From NCBI RefSeq assembly GCF_000165395.2, contig NW_026261571.1:62001-126000 (forward strand): a stretch of 64,000 nt of DNA, given 5' to 3'. The position numbers were made by a program, and so were the translations under genes. This document shows positions 53,769-63,379 of this stretch, piece after piece; the first letter of the stretch is position 1, and each line of letters opens with the position of its first letter. The notes beneath the pieces were generated by a model. The model was not told where the DNA came from. It was given only the letters and a program-made list of their open reading frames with translations, and ran no database searches. The DNA is from Babesia bovis T2Bo (Eukaryota; Apicomplexa; Aconoidasida; Piroplasmida; Babesiidae).

Positions 53769-55339
53769 ATGTTGCTGTGTGTGCGTATTCGTTTGTTGGT
53801 GGCGGCTACAGCTGTGTTGTTGCTATGGAGTCCTTTAGGGCCTTCTATTTATGCAGACACAGCTGTAACTTCGAACACTGGTCAGGCCAAAGCTAACTCT
53901 GCCGGTGCGAATGCCACGCAGTCTGCCAAAGGCCAGGGCAACGCTGCAAAGGGTCAGCCCAAGGCGACTGCTTCTACTACCACTAACCAAAAAGCTGGCG
54001 CCACTGTTAAATCTACAAAGGGCAATGCCGGAAAGTCAAACGTTCAGAATGTAACAGTGGAAAAGACAGCTTCTACTGGTCAGAAAGCCGCAACTCAGAA
54101 GGGCACTGCTGACGGTGGCAATGTGAAGCCCAAAGGGCAGACTGCAACTAACAAGAAAGAGTCACCTAAGAACGTGGCTGCAAATTCTAAGGCTGGCGGT
54201 CCTTCTGGAGTGAAGGCGCAACCTGAGCGTAAGAAACCCGCTCCTGTGATGTCTGTTGCCGAGACATTAAACACATTCCCAGATGTCATTGGTGATGCTG
54301 GCGTGGACGAAGAGATGCACGAAGTTGAGGAGGCATTGTACCCTGACGAGAGCAGCCCAGCTCCAGAAACTGCTACTGTGGAAAGCTCGGGTATTAGCCA
54401 GGACGAAGTTAACGCCAACGACGGTGCTGCCGAACCAGAGCCTCAGTTTATTGAGGAATCAAAGGTGGTTGAGACTAAGGGAATGAACAAAGATGATCAT
54501 GACGACTTTGATTTCAATATTCATTTCCCTGAATCTGATGAATACAAGAGGCGTGAGTACATTCCACCACCTGCTAAACCGAGCTCGTCGTATAAGGATA
54601 TTCCTGAAGTTGAAAAGGTAATACTTTTATATTGATATTCACAATATCATTTAGCTTTCTACTGGTCCTGTAGATTCATTAGACCGTATTGATATGGAAG
54701 ATTTTGGGGACTCCGATTACTTTTATGACGAGTGGAACGAAAAGATGGAGGGCTTCCATCCATCGGCTGTTTTGTCTTTCGACATAGGTCCTAAAGGCAC
54801 TGAGACTTTTTACGAGAATGTACGTAGCGTTGGTGCCTTGTTGCGTGGTATGTACTATACGTTATCCAAGGCGGAGGAGCTTAAGGTTCGTCTGACCATT
54901 AAATCGCCATCTGGTAGGTCATCTAGTATTTCTTTAATGCGTGTTAGGTGAGATTTTATTTGACAAGGAGGGTGCTGAGGGTATTTATGCCTTTGACGCC
55001 AAGGTCACTGGTATCTATACCTTTGAAATTTACAACTCTAACTGGATGACTTCCACTGGTGTTACCTTTGCTGCTGGCAATGACGAGTATTCTTTGTTGA
55101 CATCGGACCACATTCGTGACACTGAATCGCGTCTTGAAGATTTGAAGAACAACGTTGAGTCTGTATATGCTCAATTCAAGTACATTTGGCTGCATAACCA
55201 TCGCCAGATGCGTGCATCTCGTGACGCTCAGACCAAGCTTTTGCTTTACTCTGTTCTTCAGTTGATTGTCGTTGGAGTCTGTTCTATGATTTGTGTGACT
55301 TACGTCAAAAAGATTGTGTCTCACAAGAGGATTCTATAG
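53769..55339 (+). CDS. p24/TMED family cargo receptor with long low-complexity insert
   Basis: Three exons, 53769-54617, 54655-54913 and 54948-55339, phases consistent; 499 residues. The signal peptide is VAATAVLLLWSPLG. About residues 30-150 are Ala/Thr/Lys/Gly/Asn-rich and 165-283 acidic; p24 proteins usually enter the GOLD domain directly after the signal peptide. The GOLD domain spans exons 2 and 3 (AVLSFDIGPKGTETFYENV, then IKSPSGEILFDKEGAEGIYA and GIYTFEIYNS). A coiled-coil (ESRLEDLKNNVESVYAQFKY) and a transmembrane segment (LIVVGVCSMICVTYV) follow, with a short basic tail KKIVSHKRIL. p24 proteins sort cargo in COPII/COPI vesicles. It begins 6 nt after the TAF1 stop codon. Confidence 0.88.
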
Positions 55340-55461
55340 AATATCGCCTAGCAACAGACACCAACATATATATCGTATTATGTATACATATTAGTACAAT
55401 TAAATCATACTGTAAAATGTTACTATTGGGCTTGTAGAGTAGCTATAATATGTGAACGTGT

Positions 55462-58400
55462 TTATATAGTTTGTTGACGTACGTTACGTTCAATCCTGCG
55501 CAGACTCGCTTTTAGACAGCGGTAGTATTCACGGTATTGCGCACTGCATAATAACGTGCGCAAGTTCTTTATTTGTCGTGGTGAAAACTTGATATCTTTT
55601 GGCACTGAGGGTATGTTTAGCCGAATGGTACCACAGTGTGAGCAATGCCTCGGTAAGTTGGCTCTTGCTGAAGAGAGCATACCGCATTGTTGCACAAGAT
55701 CTCGCGTTACGTCGTCCATTTGATCAAAGCGGGCCACTTCGTACCCCGGCAAGACGTACAACGTTTTAGCACCGGTAAAGATGTCATTGCTATAGCAATA
55801 TGGGCTGATGTTGATTTCTTCCTTCGTTACCTTCATTACATAAAGTCGGGAGACGATGTCACAGGGTCTGAACAAAACAACTCCGCTGACCCTGACTAGA
55901 AGGTTCGGAAGTTGAGGCTCTGGGATCTCCACTTCCTCCACATCATCAAGATCGTCCACATACAAATCAATGCGTTTGAATATGAACCCGTGTATAATTG
56001 ACTTTGTGTCTCTTCTGTTGATGAACTTCGTGGACCACCAAGAGTCCCAACAGACGCACGTCTTTAACGCCTTGACTATATGTAGGGCCCCGTCTATTGC
56101 TACCATGAACCACCCATTGTCTCTCCACATTGCTCCATGGAACCTAGGTATCGGAGGTCCGCTGTAAAACCCGCCTCTATCATGTTGCATGATCAGCGGC
56201 GTTGGTGGCTCAATCGACGCAGGGATTGAGTATACCTTATCGTAAGCTTCGCGGAATATAGACATTGAACTTGTAGCCATCTTCTGTATAATGTAATTTG
56301 ATAGCATTTTAAGGAATTTTGCCATGTGTTTGCAATCAAATTTGATTGACAAGGCATTTGCCACTCTCTGTACGGTTTGCTCAATGTTCTGCTCAATGGG
56401 AGTATTCACTGACAAGAGGTGTTGCATATTGTGGCCAAATCGTTCTTCTACATTTTTAATTAAAACTCGAATATCATCCATAACATCCATTTGTTTGTTT
56501 TCTTGGAGTATTACATGTGCCCTAAGGCAAACGACAATGGACAGCAACATTTTCAAGTGTTGCCTATATCGTGTTAGACAATCCGCTGCGCGTTTAATTT
56601 CAAAGTAGTATACAACCCAGGTGGCAAATGGTACACTAGGTTCCATTTCAATCAATGAGATCAAATTCATACCTATATCGCCCATATGCCATTGTGACTG
56701 TCGTTCAAGCCTATATCCATATCTATTGCGTAGTCCGGACGTTGCTAAATTTACGATATCTATCAAATAGTTTCTCTTCGCCAAGATCTTGAAACTCTGT
56801 TCCAAAGCTCCCAGGATGGTGAAATCTCCGGGTCCGCTACCGTTGTCATCCATCATGACTCTGTGTGAATCTAGGATATTTTGTGATACATCCTGGTGTT
56901 CCGCCTTGATGGTGCTACATGTATCTACGATATCGCAAAACAACATCATCCAGAAGATCGTTGGGAACCCTCCTTCTTTCATTGTTGGTATTCCTCTGAA
57001 CTTGAGCCAATGCTTTGCAAGCCTCATCAACTTGCGTAGCATGGGATGTCTCTCTATATATTTTCCAAAACAGTCGTTATGTTTTATTGCATTAGATGCA
57101 TTTGCCGATATATCACACTGTATACCATTCCTGGATTGCATGATTACTATGGGCACTCTTGCGGTGTCCACTAATTTAAATGACGATGAGGCAAATGGAC
57201 AGTTTGAGAGCATGTTGGCTCTTTTCAATACTACTTGCATTTCACATAATCCATTATAAACATTGCGTAATATGGTTCTTGCGCTACATCCATATCTTGG
57301 GGCTATGACCTCTATATCCATATCGCTATAGGCCTGTATTCCCAGTAGGTTGCTGTAATCAATATCAATATCATAAGCAGTTGATCCCGTCAGGAACACT
57401 TCAATATCATCTCCTAGGTTGTACTTGAGGAATCGTTTGAGTACATTGAAAATCTGCGTTTTATTAGATTTACAGGTCATCGATGGTGTGATGCGATCAA
57501 CCAGTCTATTGAGTTTATACTCCGTTGTCAGCAATGCGGCGGTGACTGTTTCCAGAACTGAGTCCATATCCACATTTGCGCTATGTTTATATTCATGTGT
57601 CGTGCCATTTTTCGGCAGACGTTTGTTAAATATAAGTTGTTTTACAAATGCCTCTGTAATAGAACCATCATTGTACATTTCAATTTGAGTATTATCTTGT
57701 ATTATATCCTGCCTTGATGCTAATGTAGCCTCATTTTTTACATATATTGGTAGATCTAATTCACCAATATCTCTTACACTTTCAGCTTTGTGAGATGCTC
57801 CTTGTCTTATGATCCATTCATTGACTGCTGTTTTATCACTCCCGTCTTTTGTGTATTTGATCGATTGTTGACCCGGTAAACTAGGGAACTCTTCATCGTA
57901 ACGGGTGGTTGCAGTATCACACAAATCAGCACTTCCCCAGCTGTTTAGCGATAGCGAACTTCCTGGTAGTTCTGATGGGCTTTGAGAAATGTTATGATCT
58001 ATAACATAGGTAGCCCTCTCTCTGTTCCATTGATACTGTGAATCTACATATTTTGTTTTTGACTTATCGGTCACTCTAGAACTGCTATCTGTCGAATCAG
58101 TTGTAGAACACTGGTTCGAGTTGGCGTATATATGGCCCCTGAAGCAGTCGTTGCATCCGCCACATTTGTAATAACTGTCGTCCGACGACCCATCATAACA
58201 AGTTGGGCTCTGCTCGTTGACTACAAATTCAACGTCGTCAGGTTGCGTGATATCACTGTAGTCGGTACCCTTGTGTTGTAGTGGGCACTCGAAGTTAATT
58301 GGTCTTTTTAGTGTGAAATGGCTTAATGGCACATCGCCAGTAGATGTACCCAAATTTGCCTTGCGAGTGAAACTTTGCGTTCTAAAATTGTTAATGTCCT

Positions 58401-58743
58401 CAATTGAGTGTGAACGTCGGACAGATCCTACCTTGTTTTTGCGTTTACGTGTTCTTCCATTCCGATAATCTCTATGCTTTGTCCATACTGTTGGGAACCC
58501 AGAAATATCCTCTTCTCTACCGTAATTGCAGTTGTAGCAATCGTCTGGACTAGGCATTGCATAAAGTTCGTCAACATCTCTTACGGATGAATTTATGACG
58601 CTTGTGCACGTGCTCATGCTCGAGTCGGCATGGAGATTCTTGGCACCATTTAAACAGAACAGTTCACTATCTATGTCAGACAATGACCGCCCGCTATGTG
58701 CCGGCAGGAGTGCCGATACAGTACAATGTTCAGCGGATCCCAT
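55462..58743 (-). CDS. Cid1-type non-canonical nucleotidyltransferase (TUTase/poly(A) polymerase)
   Basis: 1093 residues, single exon, ATG at 58743. The first ~380 residues are polar, disordered and Ser/Asp-rich, with two CxxC pairs (CGGCNDC). The catalytic domain begins near 440. The GS motif is VFLTGSTAYDIDID, the metal-binding pair is YSDMDIEV, and the third Asp lies in GIQCDISANASN. The PAP-associated region has KHWLKFRGI and GGFPTIFWMMLFCDIV. The C-terminus includes another zinc-ligand pair (CSHCG) and a basic helix. The family adds U or A tails to RNA. Whether it uridylates or adenylates cannot be told from sequence; the usual His determinant of UTP choice was not located. Convergent with p24, 122 nt apart. 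Confidence 0.88.
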   Translation of the reverse strand: MGSAEHCTVSALLPAHSGRSLSDIDSELFCLNGAKNLHADSSMSTCTSVINSSVRDVDELYAMPSPDDCYNCNYGREEDISGFPTVWTKHRDYRNGRTRKRKNKVGSVRRSHSIEDINNFRTQSFTRKANLGTSTGDVPLSHFTLKRPINFECPLQHKGTDYSDITQPDDVEFVVNEQSPTCYDGSSDDSYYKCGGCNDCFRGHIYANSNQCSTTDSTDSSSRVTDKSKTKYVDSQYQWNRERATYVIDHNISQSPSELPGSSLSLNSWGSADLCDTATTRYDEEFPSLPGQQSIKYTKDGSDKTAVNEWIIRQGASHKAESVRDIGELDLPIYVKNEATLASRQDIIQDNTQIEMYNDGSITEAFVKQLIFNKRLPKNGTTHEYKHSANVDMDSVLETVTAALLTTEYKLNRLVDRITPSMTCKSNKTQIFNVLKRFLKYNLGDDIEVFLTGSTAYDIDIDYSNLLGIQAYSDMDIEVIAPRYGCSARTILRNVYNGLCEMQVVLKRANMLSNCPFASSSFKLVDTARVPIVIMQSRNGIQCDISANASNAIKHNDCFGKYIERHPMLRKLMRLAKHWLKFRGIPTMKEGGFPTIFWMMLFCDIVDTCSTIKAEHQDVSQNILDSHRVMMDDNGSGPGDFTILGALEQSFKILAKRNYLIDIVNLATSGLRNRYGYRLERQSQWHMGDIGMNLISLIEMEPSVPFATWVVYYFEIKRAADCLTRYRQHLKMLLSIVVCLRAHVILQENKQMDVMDDIRVLIKNVEERFGHNMQHLLSVNTPIEQNIEQTVQRVANALSIKFDCKHMAKFLKMLSNYIIQKMATSSMSIFREAYDKVYSIPASIEPPTPLIMQHDRGGFYSGPPIPRFHGAMWRDNGWFMVAIDGALHIVKALKTCVCWDSWWSTKFINRRDTKSIIHGFIFKRIDLYVDDLDDVEEVEIPEPQLPNLLVRVSGVVLFRPCDIVSRLYVMKVTKEEINISPYCYSNDIFTGAKTLYVLPGYEVARFDQMDDVTRDLVQQCGMLSSARANLPRHCSHCGTIRLNIPSVPKDIKFSPRQIKNLRTLLCSAQYREYYRCLKASLRRIERNVRQQTI

Positions 58744-60492
58744 TGATGCCCCCGTCGAACATAGAACGATCCTATATTAGACACTAGGTTAACATGTTGA
58801 AAACATATTAGTTCCAGATTGAAACAACATCAACATTTACAGAGATCAGGGACTCAAAGTGGCCTCCTCCTTATGCTATCACCAATAGGTCTTGGATGAG
58901 AGTATACAATGTGGCTTGATGTCACGTAGTTTACAATAAAGTAAGACACCTTTATATTATACTATAAAATTTTAACCTAGATTTTCGCTGGGAATATATT
59001 ACAGCAGCAATGGCAACCACCGCGTCTAATATGGTCGCAGGACACCCCAAACATAAGCGTGTGATTTCCTTACTACCTGAACGTACTGATGTACCGCAAT
59101 AGATATGCCGAGTTTTTGAAGATTGCTGTATATGCCTGTAAATTAGTACAAAGGCTCAGAGCAGCTTAAGCGATGAGACACGACAACTTCCCTCTTGAGT
59201 GTTAAAATCCAGCTTTTTGGCCTTATGACCGTCGTATATAAAAATTGTCCGCAATATTGACAGAAAATAGTCGGTCTATCTATGCGTTATTCAGTGTCCA
59301 ACGCATTGACCGCTGGCCTATACGGTGTATGTCGGGGCGACACTATTGTTCCACGCTTCGCATTGCCAATTCTCGTTGTTACGATATGCTAAATATTATT
59401 TATAATTAATAATATACGCAAATATTTGGCTTTTTATAGACTGTCACATTATCGGCTGTCTCCGCCGTTAGAATCTGCTGGGCCACACTTATGTTTGTAT
59501 TTAGGCTAGTTGTCTCTGTTAAGTAGTTCTATATACATTGTAATCGTGTAACGAGAGATTGTAGTATTTATTGGCTCATGTCGGTGCTGCCAACTGTTTT
59601 CATGCGCACGTCAGAATCTCATTGTGAGTGTGCGACCCATTATGGATATTTTACGTCACTTTTATCAGATACATAGCTTTTGACATCATATATTGTTTAT
59701 TTAGGTAAACTTTAGTCAGATAGTTACTGTTAAGTGTAATTTTATTTTGTTTTGTACCACGTTCAGTGATAGGGGTGGTCGTTATGATACATTTTTGCCG
59801 TGGCTACAATCCACGTCATAAAATGGCTTGATATTTCAGTTTAACTATTTTTTTTCGTCGTAGCGATGTATGCTGGCTATTGCCATGTTTATAGCGGAAG
59901 CTGTGTCATGATGTAACGTGGATTACCCTATCATCTATAATTTGCGGGGTATATCCTATTCAATTACATAATGCATCCTATGGATAATTTAATTTCTATA
60001 AATACTACTTTGTATTTATAAACGATATATCAAAACGCAGTGTCTGTCATCTTTTATTTATACGTATTCAATAAACATTATATAAACCTTATCCATCGCC
60101 TTTTTATTGTTCATACGTGTTTAAATACCATTCTTAGTTACATCTAATATGAAAAAATTTGTCTCCTTTTGCATAATTTATTCTTGAAGCGATGCTATAC
60201 GATGCGCTTTAGAAATATTTTTTTTTGTTTGCATCGTTTTATTAGGTTGCGAATCTATTGTCTTGGTATATTTATTGCATAGATTGAGAAGTACTCGATG
60301 CGCATCTGCTATTGTCGAAAATATACTAGATCCGAGGCGTTGACTGGTCTCATTTGAGACGCGTCGTAATGGTTATCTAGCGTCTACTAAATATAGCTTC
60401 ACTTAAATCCACACAACGTTTTCGGTAACGATTTCTTAGAGGCCATTTGTTTAAGTACTTTTTTGCACTTGATATATAAAAGCATATTGAAA
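58744..60492. other. Intergenic, 1.75 kb upstream of alpha-tubulin
   Basis: The longest stretch without any supportable gene. It separates the divergent nucleotidyltransferase and alpha-tubulin genes and must hold both promoters. I looked for snRNA and tRNA signatures and recognised none. Confidence 0.5.
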
Positions 60493-62087
60493 ATGAGAGA
60501 AGTCATTGCTGTACATATCGGACAGGCTGGTGTCCAAGTCGGTAATGCTGTTTGGTATGTTCTGAGTGATTCATCGAGTGGATTCAAAATGCTCCCATGT
60601 AGCATTCTATTGCATAAACTAGTATAGTGTCGAAATTCATTTGAATATCATTCTATTTTCTGTTTCATATCATGTGACATATATTCCCGATATACTTTTA
60701 TGTCTTAAATGTTATTACGTACACTGGGATTTTAATTTGTTGCGTAAACATAGTACATGTTACTTTTTATACGTCTATAGTGGTACATACATCAAATACT
60801 TATGTAATGTATTGATATTATTACAGGGAACTGTTTTGCATTGAGCATGGCATTCGTCCAGATGGAACTGTTGAGGCTGACCCTGGCTATGGAGCCGGTG
60901 AGGAAGATCACGCCTTCCATGCATTTTTTGCTGAGACTGCCTCTGGCAAGCACGTCCCAAGATGTCTTTTCGTTGACCTTGAGCCTTCGGTTGTTGACGA
61001 GGTCCGCAGGGGTGCTTACAAGGGACTTTTCCACCCGGAGCAGTTGATGTCTGGTAAGGAGGATGCCGCTAATAACTTTGCTCGCGGTCGTTACACCACT
61101 GGTGCTGACATTTTGAACCCTGCTATGGACCGCATTCGCAAGTTGAGTGACGCCTGTGACAGCATTCAGGGTTTCCTTTTCTTTTCGGCTGTTGGTGGTG
61201 GTACCGGATCCGGTACTGGCAGTCTTCTTCTCGAGAACATTGGTGCTGAGTATGAGCGCAAGACTAAGTTGAATTTCTGCATCTGGCCATCTCCTCAGGT
61301 ATCTACTGCTGTTGTTGAGCCCTACAACTCTGTATTATCCACGCATTCTCTTTTGGAGAACACCGACGTTGCTGTGGTATTGGACAATGAAGCTATATAC
61401 TCCATTTGCAAGAAGAATCTTGACATTGGTCGTCCCATTTACAAGAATCTTAATAGGATCATAGCTCAAGTCATTTCATCATTGACTACATCTCTCCGTT
61501 TTGACGGTGCGCTGAATGTCGACATGAATGAGTTCCAGACCAACTTGGTACCTTACCCTCGCATTCACTTTATGCTTTCTTCTTATGCTCCGATTATTTC
61601 TGCTCGTAAGGCTAAGCATGAGTTTATGTCTGTTGGTGAGATTACTAACAGTGCTTTTGACCCTGCTTCTATGATGGCTGAATGTGACCCACGTCTTGGT
61701 CACTACATGGCTTGTTGTTTGATGTACCGTGGTGACGTCGTACCTAAGGACGTCAACTCCGCCATAGCTCATGTTAAGAGTAAGAAGTCTGTAAGATTCG
61801 TTGACTGGTCTCCCACTGGATTTAAGTTCGGCATTAACTACCAGCCACCATGTGTAGTTCCTGGCGATGACCTTGCCAAGATTTCACGTGCTGTATGTAT
61901 GATATCCAACTCTACCTCCATATCCGATGTATTTGTTCGTATGGACTCCAAGTTTGATGTGATGTACGCCAAGAAGGCATTCGTTCATTGGTACATGGGT
62001 GAAGGTATGGAGGAGAGTGAGTTTGAGGAAGCCCGTGAAGACGTAGCGGCGCTTGAGAAAGACTACGAGGAGGCCATTTCGAATTAA
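60493..62087 (+). CDS. Alpha-tubulin, divergent isotype
   Basis: Two exons, 60493-60554 and 60827-62087, with an intron of 272 nt splitting the Trp21 codon; 440 residues. The N-terminus [19 protein letters not shown] and FIIAVS-equivalent segments identify alpha-tubulin. The GTP-binding [10 protein letters not shown] loop and the alpha-specific catalytic Glu ([11 protein letters not shown]) are present, as are [17 protein letters not shown] and [17 protein letters not shown]. Two alpha hallmarks are absent. The loop around position 40 reads [17 protein letters not shown] with no Lys40. The protein stops at [12 protein letters not shown], without the acidic Glu-rich tail and terminal Tyr. No GT donor lies near the stop, so the short tail is not a missed splice. 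Microtubule role by homology. Confidence 0.96.
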
Positions 62088-62185
62088 TTTAACCTGTTAG
62101 TATAATAGTAATTCATAATACGATGTAAAAAGCAATATATCGCGATATATATAGCATTAGCCTGTTTGTGGCAAGGTTATTTTAC

Positions 62186-62651
62186 TTAATCGTAGTGTAT
62201 TCTTTTAACATATTTGGTATTGATGGCTTCAACGGCGAGAAACCCGGTAATAGCCATTGTTGTGGGCCAGATGACCCACCAGAACATTTGAGATGTCTTG
62301 GCCCAAATTCTGTATATCATGAAATCGCCACCACACCAGATATTATACATTAGTATACTATCAACTACGTAATGAATGCAGTACTTACCGGGCATATGCT
62401 TGATGTATAAGTGGGTAACAAAACTTCAGCTGAAATGGCGAAATGGCCTGGTGAAAGTACCCTCCGGGTACCTGGCGACGGTTTTTCCATAGCATTTCAT
62501 GTTCCGGGGGGAACGGATACGATCCCAGTGGTTTTTGGTGATGTTTAGGTGTAATTCTCTTGGGTAGGCTTGCTCTTAGATCAGCTGACGCGCGTGCAAA
62601 GCGGGAGAAAGCTCTCCTTTGCCCGAAGGGCAATGCTGAAAAGAAGTTCAT
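62186..62651 (-). CDS. Small single-pass membrane protein, probably mitochondrial
   Basis: Two exons, 62389-62651 and 62186-62309, with a 79-nt intron and matching phase; 128 residues. The N-terminus (MNFFSALPFGQRRAFSRFAR) is rich in Arg and Phe and lacks acids, as in a mitochondrial presequence. A soluble segment with SYPFPPEHEMLWKNRRQVPG follows. Exon 2 encodes one membrane span (MFWWVIWPTTMAITGFLAV) and a short basic tail. I do not recognise a family. The layout fits a small accessory subunit of a respiratory complex or ATP synthase; that is inference. It converges on alpha-tubulin, 98 nt away. Confidence 0.75.
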
Positions 62652-62984
62652 TTTGTATATTGCCTCGACAAAACGTTGTTACCCCGATAACAACTATTGA
62701 TTGTGGTATGATGTGGACATATCACCACGCGACACACGTATGGCAACACCCCAGTGTTAATACCAATAAAAACTAGACATAACAAAAATTAATTCTATTA
62801 ATATTCCTATATAGAGTAACACGTCAACTGTTAGGTATTTGGTGACATTAATCATCTGGAGCTACCCAGGTGTATATAATCGATTATCACTTCCAATGCA
62901 CATATACTTTTGTAACATACACATTCTAAGTGATTAGGCCCTGTATAATGTACAATATTCCCTTGTTGCAACATGGGTTGCGAT
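62652..62984. other. Intergenic, nothing recognised
   Basis: About 330 nt between two minus-strand genes. A minus frame at 62852-63037 overlaps the real gene end at 62985 in another frame and is treated as spurious. Confidence 0.5.
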
Positions 62985-63377
62985 CTATATGTTGTAGCGC
63001 CCCTTTTCAAAATGACGGTTCGCGTAGTGTAATCCATTTAGGGCTATGTATGTACTGATTGCTGTTGCTACCCATATCCATCCCGTAGCGAAAAACTTAG
63101 CCTTCCATCTGTATGGGTATTATGCTTGGTCAGACAACCTATGTTAGTGTGTAGATGTGACTTACATTGCAATTTTTTGCGATAGAGTTGGATCATAATA
63201 TAGATATCTGATCATTCGTTTTCTTCTAGCATTTGCGGATTCGTTTGGTTCGTGCCTAAATGCCGAAAGGTCACCTTCTTCATATTCCTGTGTTACTTTT
63301 TGTATAATACGTATATTAGTGCGCTTAAAGCGCCGTGTTACATATTGCGATAAATTTTTATTTACTATGTTACTCAT
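62985..63377 (-). CDS. Small single-pass membrane protein, 111 residues
   Basis: Two exons, 63166-63377 and 62985-63108, with a 57-nt intron and matching phase. The ATG at 63377 lies 2 nt after the stop codon of the upstream gene. The N-terminal part is charged and helical (VTRRFKRTNIRIIQKVTQEY, then ANARRKRMIRYLYYD). Exon 2 encodes WKAKFFATGWIWVATAISTY as the membrane span and a basic C-terminus. No family recognised. Its second exon has the same length (124 nt) and role as that of the gene at 62186-62651, and both encode one membrane span with a short tail. Confidence 0.65.
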
Positions 63378-63379
63378 GA

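Noticed and set aside
62852..63037. 61-codon minus-strand frame
   Set aside because: It overlaps the real last exon (62985-63108) of the small membrane protein in a different frame; the spliced frame has a clear membrane span and correct splice sites.
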